Notes: generated by a model not told the origin, from the letters alone. A stretch of 64,000 bases of DNA from DATMER01 sp034667225 (GCA_034667225.1 JAXDKG010000014.1:124001-188000), one strand, 5' to 3'; shown: positions 1-8,500, numbered from the stretch's first letter. A program made the numbers and translations.

Positions 1-1
1 C

Positions 2-697
2 GATCCCGCGGAGGTGATCCTCCTGGAGGTCGATCCCGAGCAGCAGAAGACCCGCTGCGACTTCCAGGCCACCGAGCGGCTCCTGGGGATCAGGACCGTC
101 TGCCCGCGCGACGTGCGGGAGAGCGGTGGCCGGCTCGTCTATGACAACGGCATCCCGATCCGGAGGATCTACAACCGGGTGATCTTCGACGAGCTGCAGA
201 GAAAGGGGCTGACCTTCGACCACCTGTTTCGGCGCGATGTCCGCGATCTGGGCGCCGAGTGGGTGGGGCACCCCAACTGGTACCTGAGGATCAGCAAGTT
301 CGCCCTGCCCTTCCTGCACACCCCCTACGCTCCGGAGGCGCACTTCGTGAGCGAACTGCCGGAGATCCCCGCCGACCTGGAGAACTGGGTGCTCAAACCG
401 CTCTTCTCCTTCGCCGGCCTGGGGGTCGAGCTGGGTCCGAGCCCGGAGCGCCTGCGAGCGATCGATAACCCGGAAGACTGGCTCCTCCAGAGAAGGATCG
501 AGTACGCCCCGGTGGTGGAGACCCTGGACGTGCCCGCCAAGGCCGAGGTCCGCATGATGTTCGCCTGGAAGGACGGCCGCCCTCGCCTCATCAACAACCT
601 GGTGCGCATGAGCAAGGGGAAGATGATGGGAGTCGACTTCAACAAGAACAAGACCTGGGTGGGTGGCACCCTGGGGTACCACCCACCGCTCCAGTAG
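2..697 (+). CDS. ATP-grasp-like protein, 5' truncated by the window edge
   Basis: The reading frame is open from base 2, so this is the C-terminal part (about 230 residues) of a longer protein; the first GTG at 14 is internal. The visible part has a lysine strand (NWVLKPLFSFAGLGVEL) followed by a glycine-rich turn, then WLLQRRIEY and an EVRMMFAW segment. This order resembles the ATP-binding half of ATP-grasp ligases (KP...G.G, then Q.....E, then evR). No substrate can be named. It converges with the matrixin gene, with only 16 bases between the stops. The fold call is my inference from motif order; a plain hypothetical protein remains possible. Confidence 0.6.
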   Translation, partial: DPAEVILLEVDPEQQKTRCDFQATERLLGIRTVCPRDVRESGGRLVYDNGIPIRRIYNRVIFDELQRKGLTFDHLFRRDVRDLGAEWVGHPNWYLRISKFALPFLHTPYAPEAHFVSELPEIPADLENWVLKPLFSFAGLGVELGPSPERLRAIDNPEDWLLQRRIEYAPVVETLDVPAKAEVRMMFAWKDGRPRLINNLVRMSKGKMMGVDFNKNKTWVGGTLGYHPPLQ

Positions 698-713
698 TTC
701 CTGGTAAAGCGTC

Positions 714-1340
714 CTAGTAGAGGCTGTTGATGCCGTTCTCGTCGTCCGCCTCGGTGGAGGCGGGACCGTTGTTGCAGGCGCTGACCGAGGGGAACATGGT
801 GGCGCCGCTCACGCTGGTGTGGCTGAGGCCCAGCAGGTGGCCGACCTCGTGAACCATCACGCCCTCGATGTAGTACTCGCTGCCTGAGCAAGCCTCGCCC
901 GTCGTGGCCCAGTCGCGACTGGTACTGGTCACGATATCGGCGTCGTAGATGCGGTAGGTGCCGTCGCTGCGCCGGGTGTAGTAGCCGGTGAAGGTGGCGG
1001 CCAGGCAGTTGCCCGTGCATGCGCCCTGCGGGTCGCGGAAGTTCAGCATCGGGACGCCGTCGCCCAGGCGCCAGCTCGATACCGAGCCTACCGTGGCATT
1101 GACGACCGTGCCGCTGCCCGCGCCGTTCCAGGCCGAGGTCGAGACGATCGCATTGCGGGTGCGCGTCCTGCCGAGGTCGCCGTCGGCGACGGTCGACAGG
1201 CCGCGGTTGTCGATGATCACATTGGGATCGCTGTCCCAGGTGCGCCGCGGGCTGAGGAGGACGTACGCGGAGAGGGAACCCGCCACGAGGCAGGCGAGCA
1301 CGAAAAGAGCGGACAGAGAGATGATCCTGGTTTTCGTCAT
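714..1340 (-). CDS. Secreted matrixin-type zinc metalloprotease
   Basis: 208 residues. An N-terminal hydrophobic segment (about residues 6-25) indicates export. The zinc signature HEVGHLLGLSH is at about 164-174, with the Met-turn methionine in the ATMFPS segment at about 182, the layout of matrixin/metzincin proteases. The mature region is short and lacks accessory domains. It lies 23 bases downstream of a second secreted protein on the same strand, so the two are probably co-transcribed. The substrate is unknown. Four Cys residues (108, 112, 151, 189) could form disulfides outside the cytoplasm. Confidence 0.85.
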   Translation of the reverse strand: MTKTRIISLSALFVLACLVAGSLSAYVLLSPRRTWDSDPNVIIDNRGLSTVADGDLGRTRTRNAIVSTSAWNGAGSGTVVNATVGSVSSWRLGDGVPMLNFRDPQGACTGNCLAATFTGYYTRRSDGTYRIYDADIVTSTSRDWATTGEACSGSEYYIEGVMVHEVGHLLGLSHTSVSGATMFPSVSACNNGPASTEADDENGINSLY

Positions 1341-1363
1341 GATCTAGTCCTTTCCCCGATCCA

Positions 1364-1918
1364 TCAGTTCTCAATACGGCCGGAGCGACGCGCGGTGGCC
1401 CGGAGCTGATCCTTGAAGGTATCCAGCCGCATCGCCTGCGGCCGGGCGAAGGAACGCCCATTCTCAGTCACCACGTTGACGCCCAGGTCGAGCGCCGGGA
1501 CGGCGAAATCGACGCCAGCCTTGTCACGGCGGATGTGGTACTGCCCGAACTGGTAGCCCGCGACCTTGGCGATCCCGGCCTTCTCCGGAGAGAGGAAGAG
1601 GATCATCCGCTCGCCAGCCTTGAACTCTGGGAAGCCGGCGGCCTCCACGATGAAGCCATCGACATTGCCGCCGAACGTCTGCACGCGAACGATCGAAGGA
1701 GCTTCGCCGAGGAGCGTGTCCTCGACGCGGACCAATGCCTCGGTCATCACCATCCGGCCCGACGGGTCCCAGAACGAGTTGACCTTGAGGACGGTGCCTT
1801 GCACCACGGCCTCGGAATTAGCGATGAGCGCAGCATGGTCCATCGCCACGAAGGTAGAGGCTCCCAGAGGGAGAGTGGCCAGAATAAACAGGGACAATAC
1901 GATCGAGAGACGCTTCAC
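1364..1918 (-). CDS. Secreted hypothetical protein paired with a matrixin
   Basis: 184 residues from a GTG at 1918, chosen because AAGGAGGTT lies just upstream and because it begins exactly at a signal peptide (VKRLSIVLSLFILATLPLGA). A longer frame to 1978 adds a polar, non-signal N-terminus. The mature part is beta-rich, with an ALIANSEAVVQG start, a RVQTFGG segment and a GERMILFL segment. I do not recognise a named domain. It sits directly upstream of the matrixin gene, and the pairing suggests a related extracellular role, possibly binding or regulating the protease; that is inference. Confidence 0.7.
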   Translation of the reverse strand: MKRLSIVLSLFILATLPLGASTFVAMDHAALIANSEAVVQGTVLKVNSFWDPSGRMVMTEALVRVEDTLLGEAPSIVRVQTFGGNVDGFIVEAAGFPEFKAGERMILFLSPEKAGIAKVAGYQFGQYHIRRDKAGVDFAVPALDLGVNVVTENGRSFARPQAMRLDTFKDQLRATARRSGRIEN

Positions 1919-2349
1919 GCGCAACCTCCTTGTCCTTACCGGACAGTGAGCGGACCGCCGACCATCGGCGGAGTGCATTGCTGTCTGTCGGATGCCGAGC
2001 CGAACAACCTTGCTCTACTTGATCAGGTACCTGGCGAGGGGAATTCGTGACACCTATGGTCACGAAGGTTTGATGTTCATCTCGAATCGAGGACGCTGGG
2101 CGGGGCAAGGATTGACCCGCTCAAGGGTCAATCCTTGATCTCCGGCTCAGGCGCTGACCCAGCCCCGAAGCGGTCTCATCGCGTGCAAACCTTTGTATAT
2201 CCGTCCTTTGCCACTTGGCTGCGCCGTGGCACGAACCTTGATCTACGGGTATGCAATGACGTTCGGAATGAGCTTGACGACTTCCTTCGCCCGACGGTCC
2301 GGGTGGGATGAACGATGATCCTCTATTCGGGGGAATCAAAGGAGATTTG
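1919..2349. promoter_or_regulatory. Divergent intergenic region with a strong inverted repeat
   Basis: About 430 bases separate the minus-strand secreted pair from the plus-strand protease. It holds no convincing gene. Its main feature is a perfect 13-bp inverted repeat, CAAGGATTGACCC at 2106-2118 and its complement at 2125-2137, with a six-base loop. Because the flanking genes diverge, this is not a shared 3' terminator. A 5'-UTR structure or an operator is more likely. Confidence 0.6.
2106..2137. repeat. Perfect 13-bp inverted repeat in a divergent promoter region
   Basis: Arms at 2106-2118 and 2125-2137 are exactly complementary, with the loop GCTCAA. There is no T-tract on the right arm, which is followed by ATC. 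It lies about 210 bases upstream of the protease start and 190 bases upstream of the minus-strand gene. Confidence 0.75.
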
Positions 2350-3918
2350 ATGAAACGTACGATCTGTTCGGCCATGTTGTTGCTGCTCGCTGCTCCAGGC
2401 TTCGCCGCGCAGCCGCTTCCCGACTTCCTGGTGTCGGAGGCCAGCGCGCAAGCGGAAGTGGTTGGCACCCAGCGGGACGCCAGCGCCCGCGCCGTGGAGA
2501 TGCAGAAGCTGCAGGAGCGGCTGGCCGCCAGCCGGGTGGACCAGGCGCTGACCCAGCCGGTCGTCATCCAGCTCTCCGCGTCCGAGCGCAACCAGATCAA
2601 CGACCTCAAGCGCGTCGAGAAGAGGTACCAGGTCGGAATCTCCAGGACGCTCGCAGGAACGGTGGCCTCGTCCGTTGCCGGCAGCAGCCTGAACCTGGGC
2701 GCTACCCGCAGCACCCGTGAAGGCTCGGTCTGGACCACCGCGGTGCGGGTCCCCGGCGCTACCGCCCTCCGTCTTCACCTGACCGGCGTCGATCTGCCGA
2801 AGGGAGCCGAGCTCTACGTCTACAACCTCGCGGGCCAGGCCTTCGGCCCCTACACGGGCCGCGGCCCGCTCGGCAACGGCGACCTGCACACCAACACGGT
2901 GTTCGGCGAGCAGCTTCTGCTCCAGCTCCACACGGCGGCAGACGCCCCGCGCGCTCCGCGTCTGACCATTGCGGAAGTCGGCATCATGGGCGCCCGCTTC
3001 GCTGCTCCGCGCTACGGCCCGAAGGGTGTGTACGCTGACGACCTCAGCGCCATCACCGCTCAGGCGAGCAACCTGTGCTCCAACAATGCCAACTGCATCG
3101 TGAACGCGGCGTGCCAGTCGAGCGCGGTGGTCAACACGGCCAAGGACGCGATCGCCACCATCCTGTTCCAGTCCGGGGCCTCCTTCTACATCTGCACCGG
3201 CGGCCTGATCGCGGACAACGTCACCACCTCGATCATCCCCTTCTTCCTCACGGCCCACCATTGCATCAGCAGCAGCGGCGAAGCCTCGAGCGTGGAGACC
3301 TACTTCGACTACGCCACCACCTGCAGCAGCCCGAACTGCACGCAGCCCTACAACAACACCGGTGAGACCGTCGGCGCCACGATCAAGGCCACCAGCTCGA
3401 CGTCCGATGTCACGCTGTTGCAGCTTTCTTCGTCGCCGACGACGCCGGACGGCGTTGCCGCCTACCTGGGCTGGACGAACACGCCGGTCGCCAGCACCAA
3501 CAACCTGGCGCTCTATCGAATCAGCCACCCCGCGGGCTCTCCCCAGGCCTATACCGAGGGCGTGGTCGACACCACCAAGGGAACCTGCCGCACCCTGGCG
3601 CGCGGCAACTTCATCTACAGCCGTGACACCCTGGGCGGCACCGAGGGCGGCAGCAGCGGTTCGCCGGTCGTCAACGGCTCCAGCCAGATCGTCGGCCAGC
3701 TCTATGGCGCGTGCGGCACCAACGTCAACGATTCCTGCGACGCCGCGAGCAACGCCACGGTCGACGGCGCCTTCGCGGTCTCCTACTCCCTTCTGGCGCC
3801 CTTCCTGAATCCGGGCAGCGGCGGCGGTTGCGGCGCGAAGGGCACGAGCTGCACCCTGAGCAGCCAGTGCTGCTCGAACAACTGCTCGGGCAAGACAGGC
3901 GCGAAGAGCTGCAAGTGA
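2350..3918 (+). CDS. Secreted trypsin-like serine protease with C-terminal knottin-like domain
   Basis: 522 residues from the ATG at 2350, preceded by GGAGATTT; an earlier in-frame ATG at 2308 adds 14 residues ahead of the signal peptide and is less likely. Domains in order: signal peptide (1-20); a propeptide-like region (about 30-230) with a beta-sandwich segment (GAELYVYNLAGQAFGPYTG); then a lysyl-endopeptidase-like S1 protease with TAHHC (His304), SDVTLLQL (Asp353) and GGSSGSP (Ser436). After about residue 490 a Gly linker leads to six cysteines (494, 501, 507, 508, 512, 521) in the C-x6-C-x5-CC-x3-C-x8-C pattern of inhibitor cystine knots. Extracellular proteolysis is likely; the role of the tail is unknown. 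Confidence 0.9.
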   Translation: MKRTICSAMLLLLAAPGFAAQPLPDFLVSEASAQAEVVGTQRDASARAVEMQKLQERLAASRVDQALTQPVVIQLSASERNQINDLKRVEKRYQVGISRTLAGTVASSVAGSSLNLGATRSTREGSVWTTAVRVPGATALRLHLTGVDLPKGAELYVYNLAGQAFGPYTGRGPLGNGDLHTNTVFGEQLLLQLHTAADAPRAPRLTIAEVGIMGARFAAPRYGPKGVYADDLSAITAQASNLCSNNANCIVNAACQSSAVVNTAKDAIATILFQSGASFYICTGGLIADNVTTSIIPFFLTAHHCISSSGEASSVETYFDYATTCSSPNCTQPYNNTGETVGATIKATSSTSDVTLLQLSSSPTTPDGVAAYLGWTNTPVASTNNLALYRISHPAGSPQAYTEGVVDTTKGTCRTLARGNFIYSRDTLGGTEGGSSGSPVVNGSSQIVGQLYGACGTNVNDSCDAASNATVDGAFAVSYSLLAPFLNPGSGGGCGAKGTSCTLSSQCCSNNCSGKTGAKSCK

Positions 3919-3941
3919 GCTGAGGCCATTCGGAGTTGAGA

Positions 3942-3974
3942 GGGGGCTCCTTCCTGGGAGCCCCCTTTTGTTTT
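3942..3974 (+). terminator. Rho-independent terminator after the serine protease
   Basis: GGGGGCTCC, loop TTCCTG, GGAGCCCCC, then TTTTGTTTT: a textbook GC stem with a T-tract. It ends where the convergent multicopper oxidase gene stops (3973), so the two transcripts share this region. Confidence 0.9.
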
Positions 3975-5238
3975 AGCGTCTGACCGGCATCGCGACCGTC
4001 CCCTCGGGCTGCTCGTAAAAGCCCGGATCCTCGTCGTAGCTCCGCAGCCCCTCGCGAATCTTCACGACCGTGAACATGCCGCCCATGTAGATTGAGCCGA
4101 ACGGCCCCTCGCCCGCTCCCATGGGAAGTGAATTGCGCGGCCTGCCCATGTCCATCATGTGCCCCATCCCGGTGCTGCCCATCGCCATGTAGCCGGGGAT
4201 CAGCTTCTCGACCTTTCCTGTCACTCCGGACTGATCCACGCCGGTCATGACCGGCAGGTTGTGCCCCATCTGATTCATCGTGTGATGCATCTTGTGGCAG
4301 TGCAGCGCCCAGTCGCCGGGGTTGTCGGCGATGAATTCGATGTCGCGGGTGGTGCCGGGCGGGACGTTGATGCTGGTCTCGGGGATCCAGGCCGTCTCCG
4401 GCAGCGGTCCGCCGTCGCTGCCCGTCCAGCGGAAGGTATGGCCATGCAGATGGATGGGATGGGAATTCATGCTGATGTTGGCGATGCGGATGCGCACCCG
4501 GTCGCCGAGCCGGGCGAGCAGCGGCTCGGTGCCGGGGAAGACCCGGCTGTTGAAGGTGAAGACGTTGAAGTCGAGCATCACCGTCGGATCGGGGACGGAA
4601 GTGCCCGGCTTGATGAACCACTCATTCAAAAAGATCGCGTAGTCGCGGTCGATCCGGCGCGCCGGCCGCCGGGGATGGAAGATGAGGAAGCCCATCATTC
4701 CCATCGATTGCTGCACCATTTCGTCGAAATGCGGGTGATACATCTGGGTGCCGTGCTGGCGCACCGTGAACTCGTACTTGAAAGTCTCGCCGGGCTCGAT
4801 CGGCCGCTGGTTGAGGCCGACGACGCCGTCCATGCCGTTGGGCAGGAGGACGCCGTGCCAGTGCATGGAGGTGGGCTCGGGGAGCCGGTTCTCCAGATAG
4901 ATCCGCACCCGGTCTCCCTCTACCGCTTCGATCGTTGGGCCGGGCGTCTGGCCGTTGTAGCCCCAGCAATTCACCTTGAACCCGGGCGCGAATTCGCGCA
5001 CCGCCGGCTCGGCGATCAAATGAAAGGTTTTGAATCCGTCCTCCCAGCGCCAGGGCATGGACGAGCCGTTGGGAGTTATCACCGGGACGTGGCCGTTCAG
5101 CGATCCCGGTGCCGCTGCGCGCTGGGTGGCGGCGAGCAATGGGGTGCGCCGCAGCAGGCCGGCCAAGCCGGCGGTCACTGTCGCCAGCCCGGAAGCGAGC
5201 ACGTTGCGCCTTGAGATGGTCGATGTCTTGTCACTCAT
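3973..5238 (-). CDS. Tat-exported multicopper oxidase, copper-resistance type
   Basis: 421 residues. The N-terminus carries a twin-arginine signal (SRRNVLASG, then a hydrophobic stretch). Copper ligand motifs appear in cupredoxin order: MHWHGVLLPNGMDGV (HWHG 126-129), MYHPHFDE (168-173), HPIHLHGH (260-267) and HCHKMHH (313-319). A Met-rich stretch at about 351-363 (MAMGSTGMGHMMDM) resembles Cu-binding loops of CueO/CopA oxidases. Probably periplasmic, oxidising Cu(I) or phenolics. Its start overlaps the TolC-family stop by 8 bases, so it is the last gene of the four-gene metal operon and likely translationally coupled. The first His pair is HPH rather than the usual HSH. Confidence 0.93.
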   Translation of the reverse strand: MSDKTSTISRRNVLASGLATVTAGLAGLLRRTPLLAATQRAAAPGSLNGHVPVITPNGSSMPWRWEDGFKTFHLIAEPAVREFAPGFKVNCWGYNGQTPGPTIEAVEGDRVRIYLENRLPEPTSMHWHGVLLPNGMDGVVGLNQRPIEPGETFKYEFTVRQHGTQMYHPHFDEMVQQSMGMMGFLIFHPRRPARRIDRDYAIFLNEWFIKPGTSVPDPTVMLDFNVFTFNSRVFPGTEPLLARLGDRVRIRIANISMNSHPIHLHGHTFRWTGSDGGPLPETAWIPETSINVPPGTTRDIEFIADNPGDWALHCHKMHHTMNQMGHNLPVMTGVDQSGVTGKVEKLIPGYMAMGSTGMGHMMDMGRPRNSLPMGAGEGPFGSIYMGGMFTVVKIREGLRSYDEDPGFYEQPEGTVAMPVRR

Positions 5239-6592
5239 TGTCTTTGCTCCGAAAGCCGAGCACGCCGCTCATCGCGGCATCGAGCTCGGTGCGTGCCAGC
5301 CAGTAGTCGCGGGTCGCCAGGACCTGCTCGCGCAATGCGTCGGAGAGCCCCTGCCGGGCGCGGATCAAATCAAAGGCCCCGCGCAGCATCGCGTTGTATT
5401 CCAGTTGGGTCAGATAAAGGATCCTCTGCCGGCGCGGCACGATCACGGTCCGGAGATACTCGGCGCGCGCTCTCGCTTCGAGCAGCCGCTCGCGCGCGGC
5501 GCGGGCCTCCGAACGGGCGGTGACGTTCAATGCGTGCAGCCGCTGCTCGGCCATTCTCAACGAGGCGACCGCGCGCGTTCGCCCGGCCATGCCGCGGTCG
5601 AAGATCGGGATGGGGACGGCCACGGAAGGCCCGGTTGTCTTGGCGCCATCGGACTCGCGCTCGTGCCGCACGCCGAGCGCAAGCTCGTCATAGCCCGAGG
5701 CGCGGGCCAGGGGCAGCGCCTGGCGGGCCGCTTCCACTTCCGCCTGAGCGAGCGACAGGTCGAGCCGCTGCGGCATGGCAGCTTCCAACTCTTCGAGGGA
5801 GCGCTCCTGCCCGTCTTCCATAGGCGGGGTTTGTGAAGGCAGCGTCAGCGGCACATTTTCCAGAGCGCCGAGGTCGGCCAGCAGCCGCTCGCGGGTCTGC
5901 AGCTCGTCGAGCTCGGCGCGGGCGAGGTCGAGCTTGGCCCTTTCATAGCTCGCCTGCTCGGACTCCAGATCGAGATCAGAGATATTGCCTGCCTCGTGCT
6001 GCCGCCGGGCCAGCTCGGCCGAAGCTTCGGCCGCGGCATGGATCGTCCGTTGCTGGGCGAGCGCCTGCTGCGCCGCCTGCAACGTGTAGTAGTGCGTCCT
6101 CACCTCGGCGGCGAAGCCGAGCACCGAGCCGGTCACCCGCAGCCGGGCGGCCTCGAACCCGGCCTGCCCGAGGGCGCGCCGCTTGCGCAGCTGGAACAGG
6201 TCGATCAGGGTCTGCGTGATCCCGATCTCGAAAGGATTCCTGGGATCTCCGGGAAACCGCACCTCGCCGTCGAAGACCGGGTTGCGGAGAGTGCTCGCCG
6301 CGATCAGGTCGGCGCGCGCCACTCCGAGCCCTTCGAGCGTGGCGAGGAGGCCGCGGTTGTTGGCGAGCGCGATCTCGACGGCGCGCTCGACCGTCAGCTC
6401 CCCTTCGAGGAGTGGCCGCAGCCGCTCGTCGGCGGGTGGCTCGATCGGCTGGTCCGGGCTCCAGGCGATCTTCAGCCCTTGCTCCTCGATCCTCTTCTGT
6501 ACCTCGGACATGCCGGCATCCCGCGGCACCGAGACGCACCCGGAGGCGAGCAGAACGGCGGTGATTGCGGGGAGCCAGGCTGCCTGCCTCAT
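5231..6592 (-). CDS. TolC-family outer-membrane efflux lipoprotein (CusC-like)
   Basis: 453 residues from the ATG at 6592, which gives a lipoprotein signal (LLASGCVSV, lipobox Cys); the frame extends upstream to 6625 without a better start. The body is alpha-helical, with the two repeated TolC-type halves, long Arg/Glu/Ala-rich helices and the ARTELDAAMSGVLGF ending common in this family. The ATG overlaps the upstream stop as ATGA, indicating coupling. No RND pump or membrane-fusion gene lies in the visible cluster, so its inner-membrane partner must be elsewhere. Context indicates copper or other heavy-metal efflux. Confidence 0.88.
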   Translation of the reverse strand: MRQAAWLPAITAVLLASGCVSVPRDAGMSEVQKRIEEQGLKIAWSPDQPIEPPADERLRPLLEGELTVERAVEIALANNRGLLATLEGLGVARADLIAASTLRNPVFDGEVRFPGDPRNPFEIGITQTLIDLFQLRKRRALGQAGFEAARLRVTGSVLGFAAEVRTHYYTLQAAQQALAQQRTIHAAAEASAELARRQHEAGNISDLDLESEQASYERAKLDLARAELDELQTRERLLADLGALENVPLTLPSQTPPMEDGQERSLEELEAAMPQRLDLSLAQAEVEAARQALPLARASGYDELALGVRHERESDGAKTTGPSVAVPIPIFDRGMAGRTRAVASLRMAEQRLHALNVTARSEARAARERLLEARARAEYLRTVIVPRRQRILYLTQLEYNAMLRGAFDLIRARQGLSDALREQVLATRDYWLARTELDAAMSGVLGFRSKDNE

Positions 6593-6966
6593 TCCTCTCT
6601 CCTCTCGACCAGGGTCATCCCGCACTTCGGGCAGGTGCCCGGGGCATTGCTGGTGACTTCCGGGTGCATCGGGCAGGCATAGACGGCGGCTGGCTTCTGC
6701 TCCTCCGCATGTTCCTCATGCCCGTGCTGGTGCGGCTCTGCGGCTGGAGCCTGCGCCTCGCGCCCCACGTCGACGTGGGTGTACGTGCCTCCATGTCCCG
6801 CGTGGCTCCCGGCTTGGGAAATGGCCTCCGCTCGCTGGGCGTCCATCACCGAGGTCTCGGCGGGGGAGTCGAGCGCGTCGGGGCTCAGGGTCTTCGCCGG
6901 CTGTCCGGCGAGCGCAAAAACTCCGGCTGCGATGGCAGCCATGAGCCATGTCATGTTTCCAAACAT
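6589..6966 (-). CDS. Exported protein with heavy-metal-binding domain
   Basis: 125 residues from the ATG at 6966, with GGAGAGGT placed upstream; the frame runs back to 7017 but those codons precede the ribosome site. Order: hydrophobic N-terminus (WLMAAIAAGVFALAG), a His-rich spacer (HAGHGGTYTH, HQHGHEEH), then a C-terminal heavy-metal-binding domain YACPMHPEVTSNAPGTCPKC followed by GM. This YxCPMHP...CPxCGM module is typical of Cu/Ag efflux components. It probably binds Cu(I) in the periplasm and hands it to the efflux or oxidase partners encoded downstream. Confidence 0.85.
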   Translation of the reverse strand: MFGNMTWLMAAIAAGVFALAGQPAKTLSPDALDSPAETSVMDAQRAEAISQAGSHAGHGGTYTHVDVGREAQAPAAEPHQHGHEEHAEEQKPAAVYACPMHPEVTSNAPGTCPKCGMTLVERREE

Positions 6967-7047
6967 CGTCGTAACCTCTCCGGTCGAAAAGAGAACGGAC
7001 ATCTCTCCCCGGCGCACGGCCGGGAAGGCTCACGGAGCGGGAGACGA

Positions 7048-7386
7048 TCAGGCTAGAGGAATGTGGTCTATCGGATGGGCGAACAGGGGGAGCCCGGAGC
7101 CGGAAGGATCGAGGGTTGCCCCGGAGACCGGGGACATGACGAAAGCCACCGGCCCGGCCTCGGCGATGGCGGTCACATGACAGGCATGCTGGCAGAAGGT
7201 GCTGCAGCAGTCGTCATGACCCTGTTGCGTTTCGTGGCGGATCTGCTTGCCGGAGTGCTTCGACTCGTGGCAGGACGCCTGCCTGCTCTCTCTTTCCCCA
7301 TGCCGCGCGCTGCACGGGTGAGGTCCCAGGACGAGACCGAGCCCGAAGACGGCGAGAAGGAGCAGGGCAGAGAGGTTGCGTGTCAT
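7048..7386 (-). CDS. Small Cys/His-rich exported protein, CopL-like
   Basis: 112 residues. A signal peptide (LSALLLLAVFGLGLVLG) leads into a region dense in Cys and His (HPCSARHGE, SCHESKH, HDDCCSTFCQHACH). Such proteins appear at the head of copper clusters as CopL-like metal-binding proteins. Here it is the first gene of the minus-strand metal operon, 81 bases ahead of the heavy-metal-binding protein. The metal-binding role is inferred from composition and context; no catalytic motif is visible. Confidence 0.65.
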   Translation of the reverse strand: MTRNLSALLLLAVFGLGLVLGPHPCSARHGERESRQASCHESKHSGKQIRHETQQGHDDCCSTFCQHACHVTAIAEAGPVAFVMSPVSGATLDPSGSGLPLFAHPIDHIPLA

Positions 7387-7523
7387 GGCGTCTGGGGGTC
7401 TGGTCGCGGCCGATCGAAGGCCGCCAACCTCTCTAACGGTAACACATACGTTCCCGGGTCATTCCCCCCAGCCTGCCTTCGACATGGTACTCTGCAGCAG
7501 TTGAAATCTCGGAAGGAGATCAA

Positions 7524-8345
7524 ATGATGCGAACGTTTATCCGAGCCCTGGGTGCATTCGTGGGTCTTGCCGTGCTTCTTTACGGCCCGATCCCGGCACT
7601 CGCCCAGACAGCACCGCCCCTGGGAGTGCTGCAGCAATTCTCGGTCCTGGGCAACTCGGGAGTGACTGGCTCGACCGGCGCGGGCACCGTGGTCAATGGA
7701 GACGTCGGTTCCTCTCCTACTGCCTCGATCTCGAACTTTCCGCCTTCGAGCGTGACCCCACCGTTCACCCTGCACCTCACGAATGATCTGACCGTGCAGC
7801 AGGCTCATGCCAATGCCATTGCTGCCTACAACTTTCTGGCCGCCCAAGGGCCCGGTACGGTGCTCCCGGCGCAGTTGAACGGAGCCGTCCTCACCTCGGG
7901 CATCTACTCTTTTGCAGGAGGAGCGGCCGATCTGGCGGCTCTCGGAACGCTGACTCTCAACGGGCCGGGGATCTTCATCTTCCAGGTGGATAGCGCGCTC
8001 ACCGCGAATGTCGGTTCGAATGTCATTGGTACGGCCGACCCCTGTAACGTGTACTGGCGTGTTGGCACCTCCGCGACGCTCAACGGAATCAGCTTCCGTG
8101 GAAACGTCATCGCGGATGCGAGCGTCACCGTAGGGTCCGGTTCCGACGTGACCGGCAGGGCTGTAGCGGGAACGGGTGCGACGGGCGCGGTGACGATGGC
8201 GGGTGCCGGCGGCAACACGATCGGCGGATGCGCCGCCCTCGTTGCTGCGGCTGCCATTCCGACCCTCGGTCTGGGTGAGATGGCGATTCTCATCGTCCTG
8301 CTCGCCGGAGCCGGACTGTTTGTCATGACTAAACTCTCCGCCTAG
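7524..8345 (+). CDS. Ice-binding-like (DUF3494) secreted protein with IPTL-CTERM anchor
   Basis: 273 residues. ATG at 7524 with AAGGAGAT upstream. Signal peptide to about residue 27 (ALAQ). The central domain (about 35-235) has the DUF3494 beta-helix pattern: FSVLGNSGVTGSTGAGTVVN, TSGIYSFAGG, LTLNGPGIFIFQVDSALT and VYWRVGTSATLNGISFRGNV, as in ice-binding adhesins. The tail is AIPTLGLGEMAILIVLL plus further hydrophobic residues and a short basic end, an IPTL-CTERM sorting signal. It would be exported and handled by an exosortase; one is encoded about 9 kb downstream. Ice binding itself is not shown, since this fold also serves general adhesion. Confidence 0.88.
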   Translation: MMRTFIRALGAFVGLAVLLYGPIPALAQTAPPLGVLQQFSVLGNSGVTGSTGAGTVVNGDVGSSPTASISNFPPSSVTPPFTLHLTNDLTVQQAHANAIAAYNFLAAQGPGTVLPAQLNGAVLTSGIYSFAGGAADLAALGTLTLNGPGIFIFQVDSALTANVGSNVIGTADPCNVYWRVGTSATLNGISFRGNVIADASVTVGSGSDVTGRAVAGTGATGAVTMAGAGGNTIGGCAALVAAAAIPTLGLGEMAILIVLLAGAGLFVMTKLSA

Positions 8346-8365
8346 CGCAGCGCTCCCGAGATCCC

Positions 8366-8473
8366 GTGAACCGACTCGCCACATTTGCCCTCGCTGCAGG
8401 CCTTGCCTGCAGCGTCGCTGCCCTTCTCGGATGGCGGACGGTGCAACGGTTGAGAGGTGAGACCGCAATATAA
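8366..8473 (+). CDS. Possible 35-residue single-span membrane peptide
   Basis: GTG at 8366 to TAA at 8471-8473. It encodes VNRLATFALAAGLACSVAAL then a WRTVQRLRGE tail: one hydrophobic helix with a basic end. It lies 20 bases after the IPTL-CTERM gene and 27 bases before the next start. No clear ribosome site. Coding status is uncertain; it could be chance. Confidence 0.35.
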   Translation: MNRLATFALAAGLACSVAALLGWRTVQRLRGETAI

Positions 8474-8500
8474 TTGACCAGGTTCTTCCGGAGATACGCC

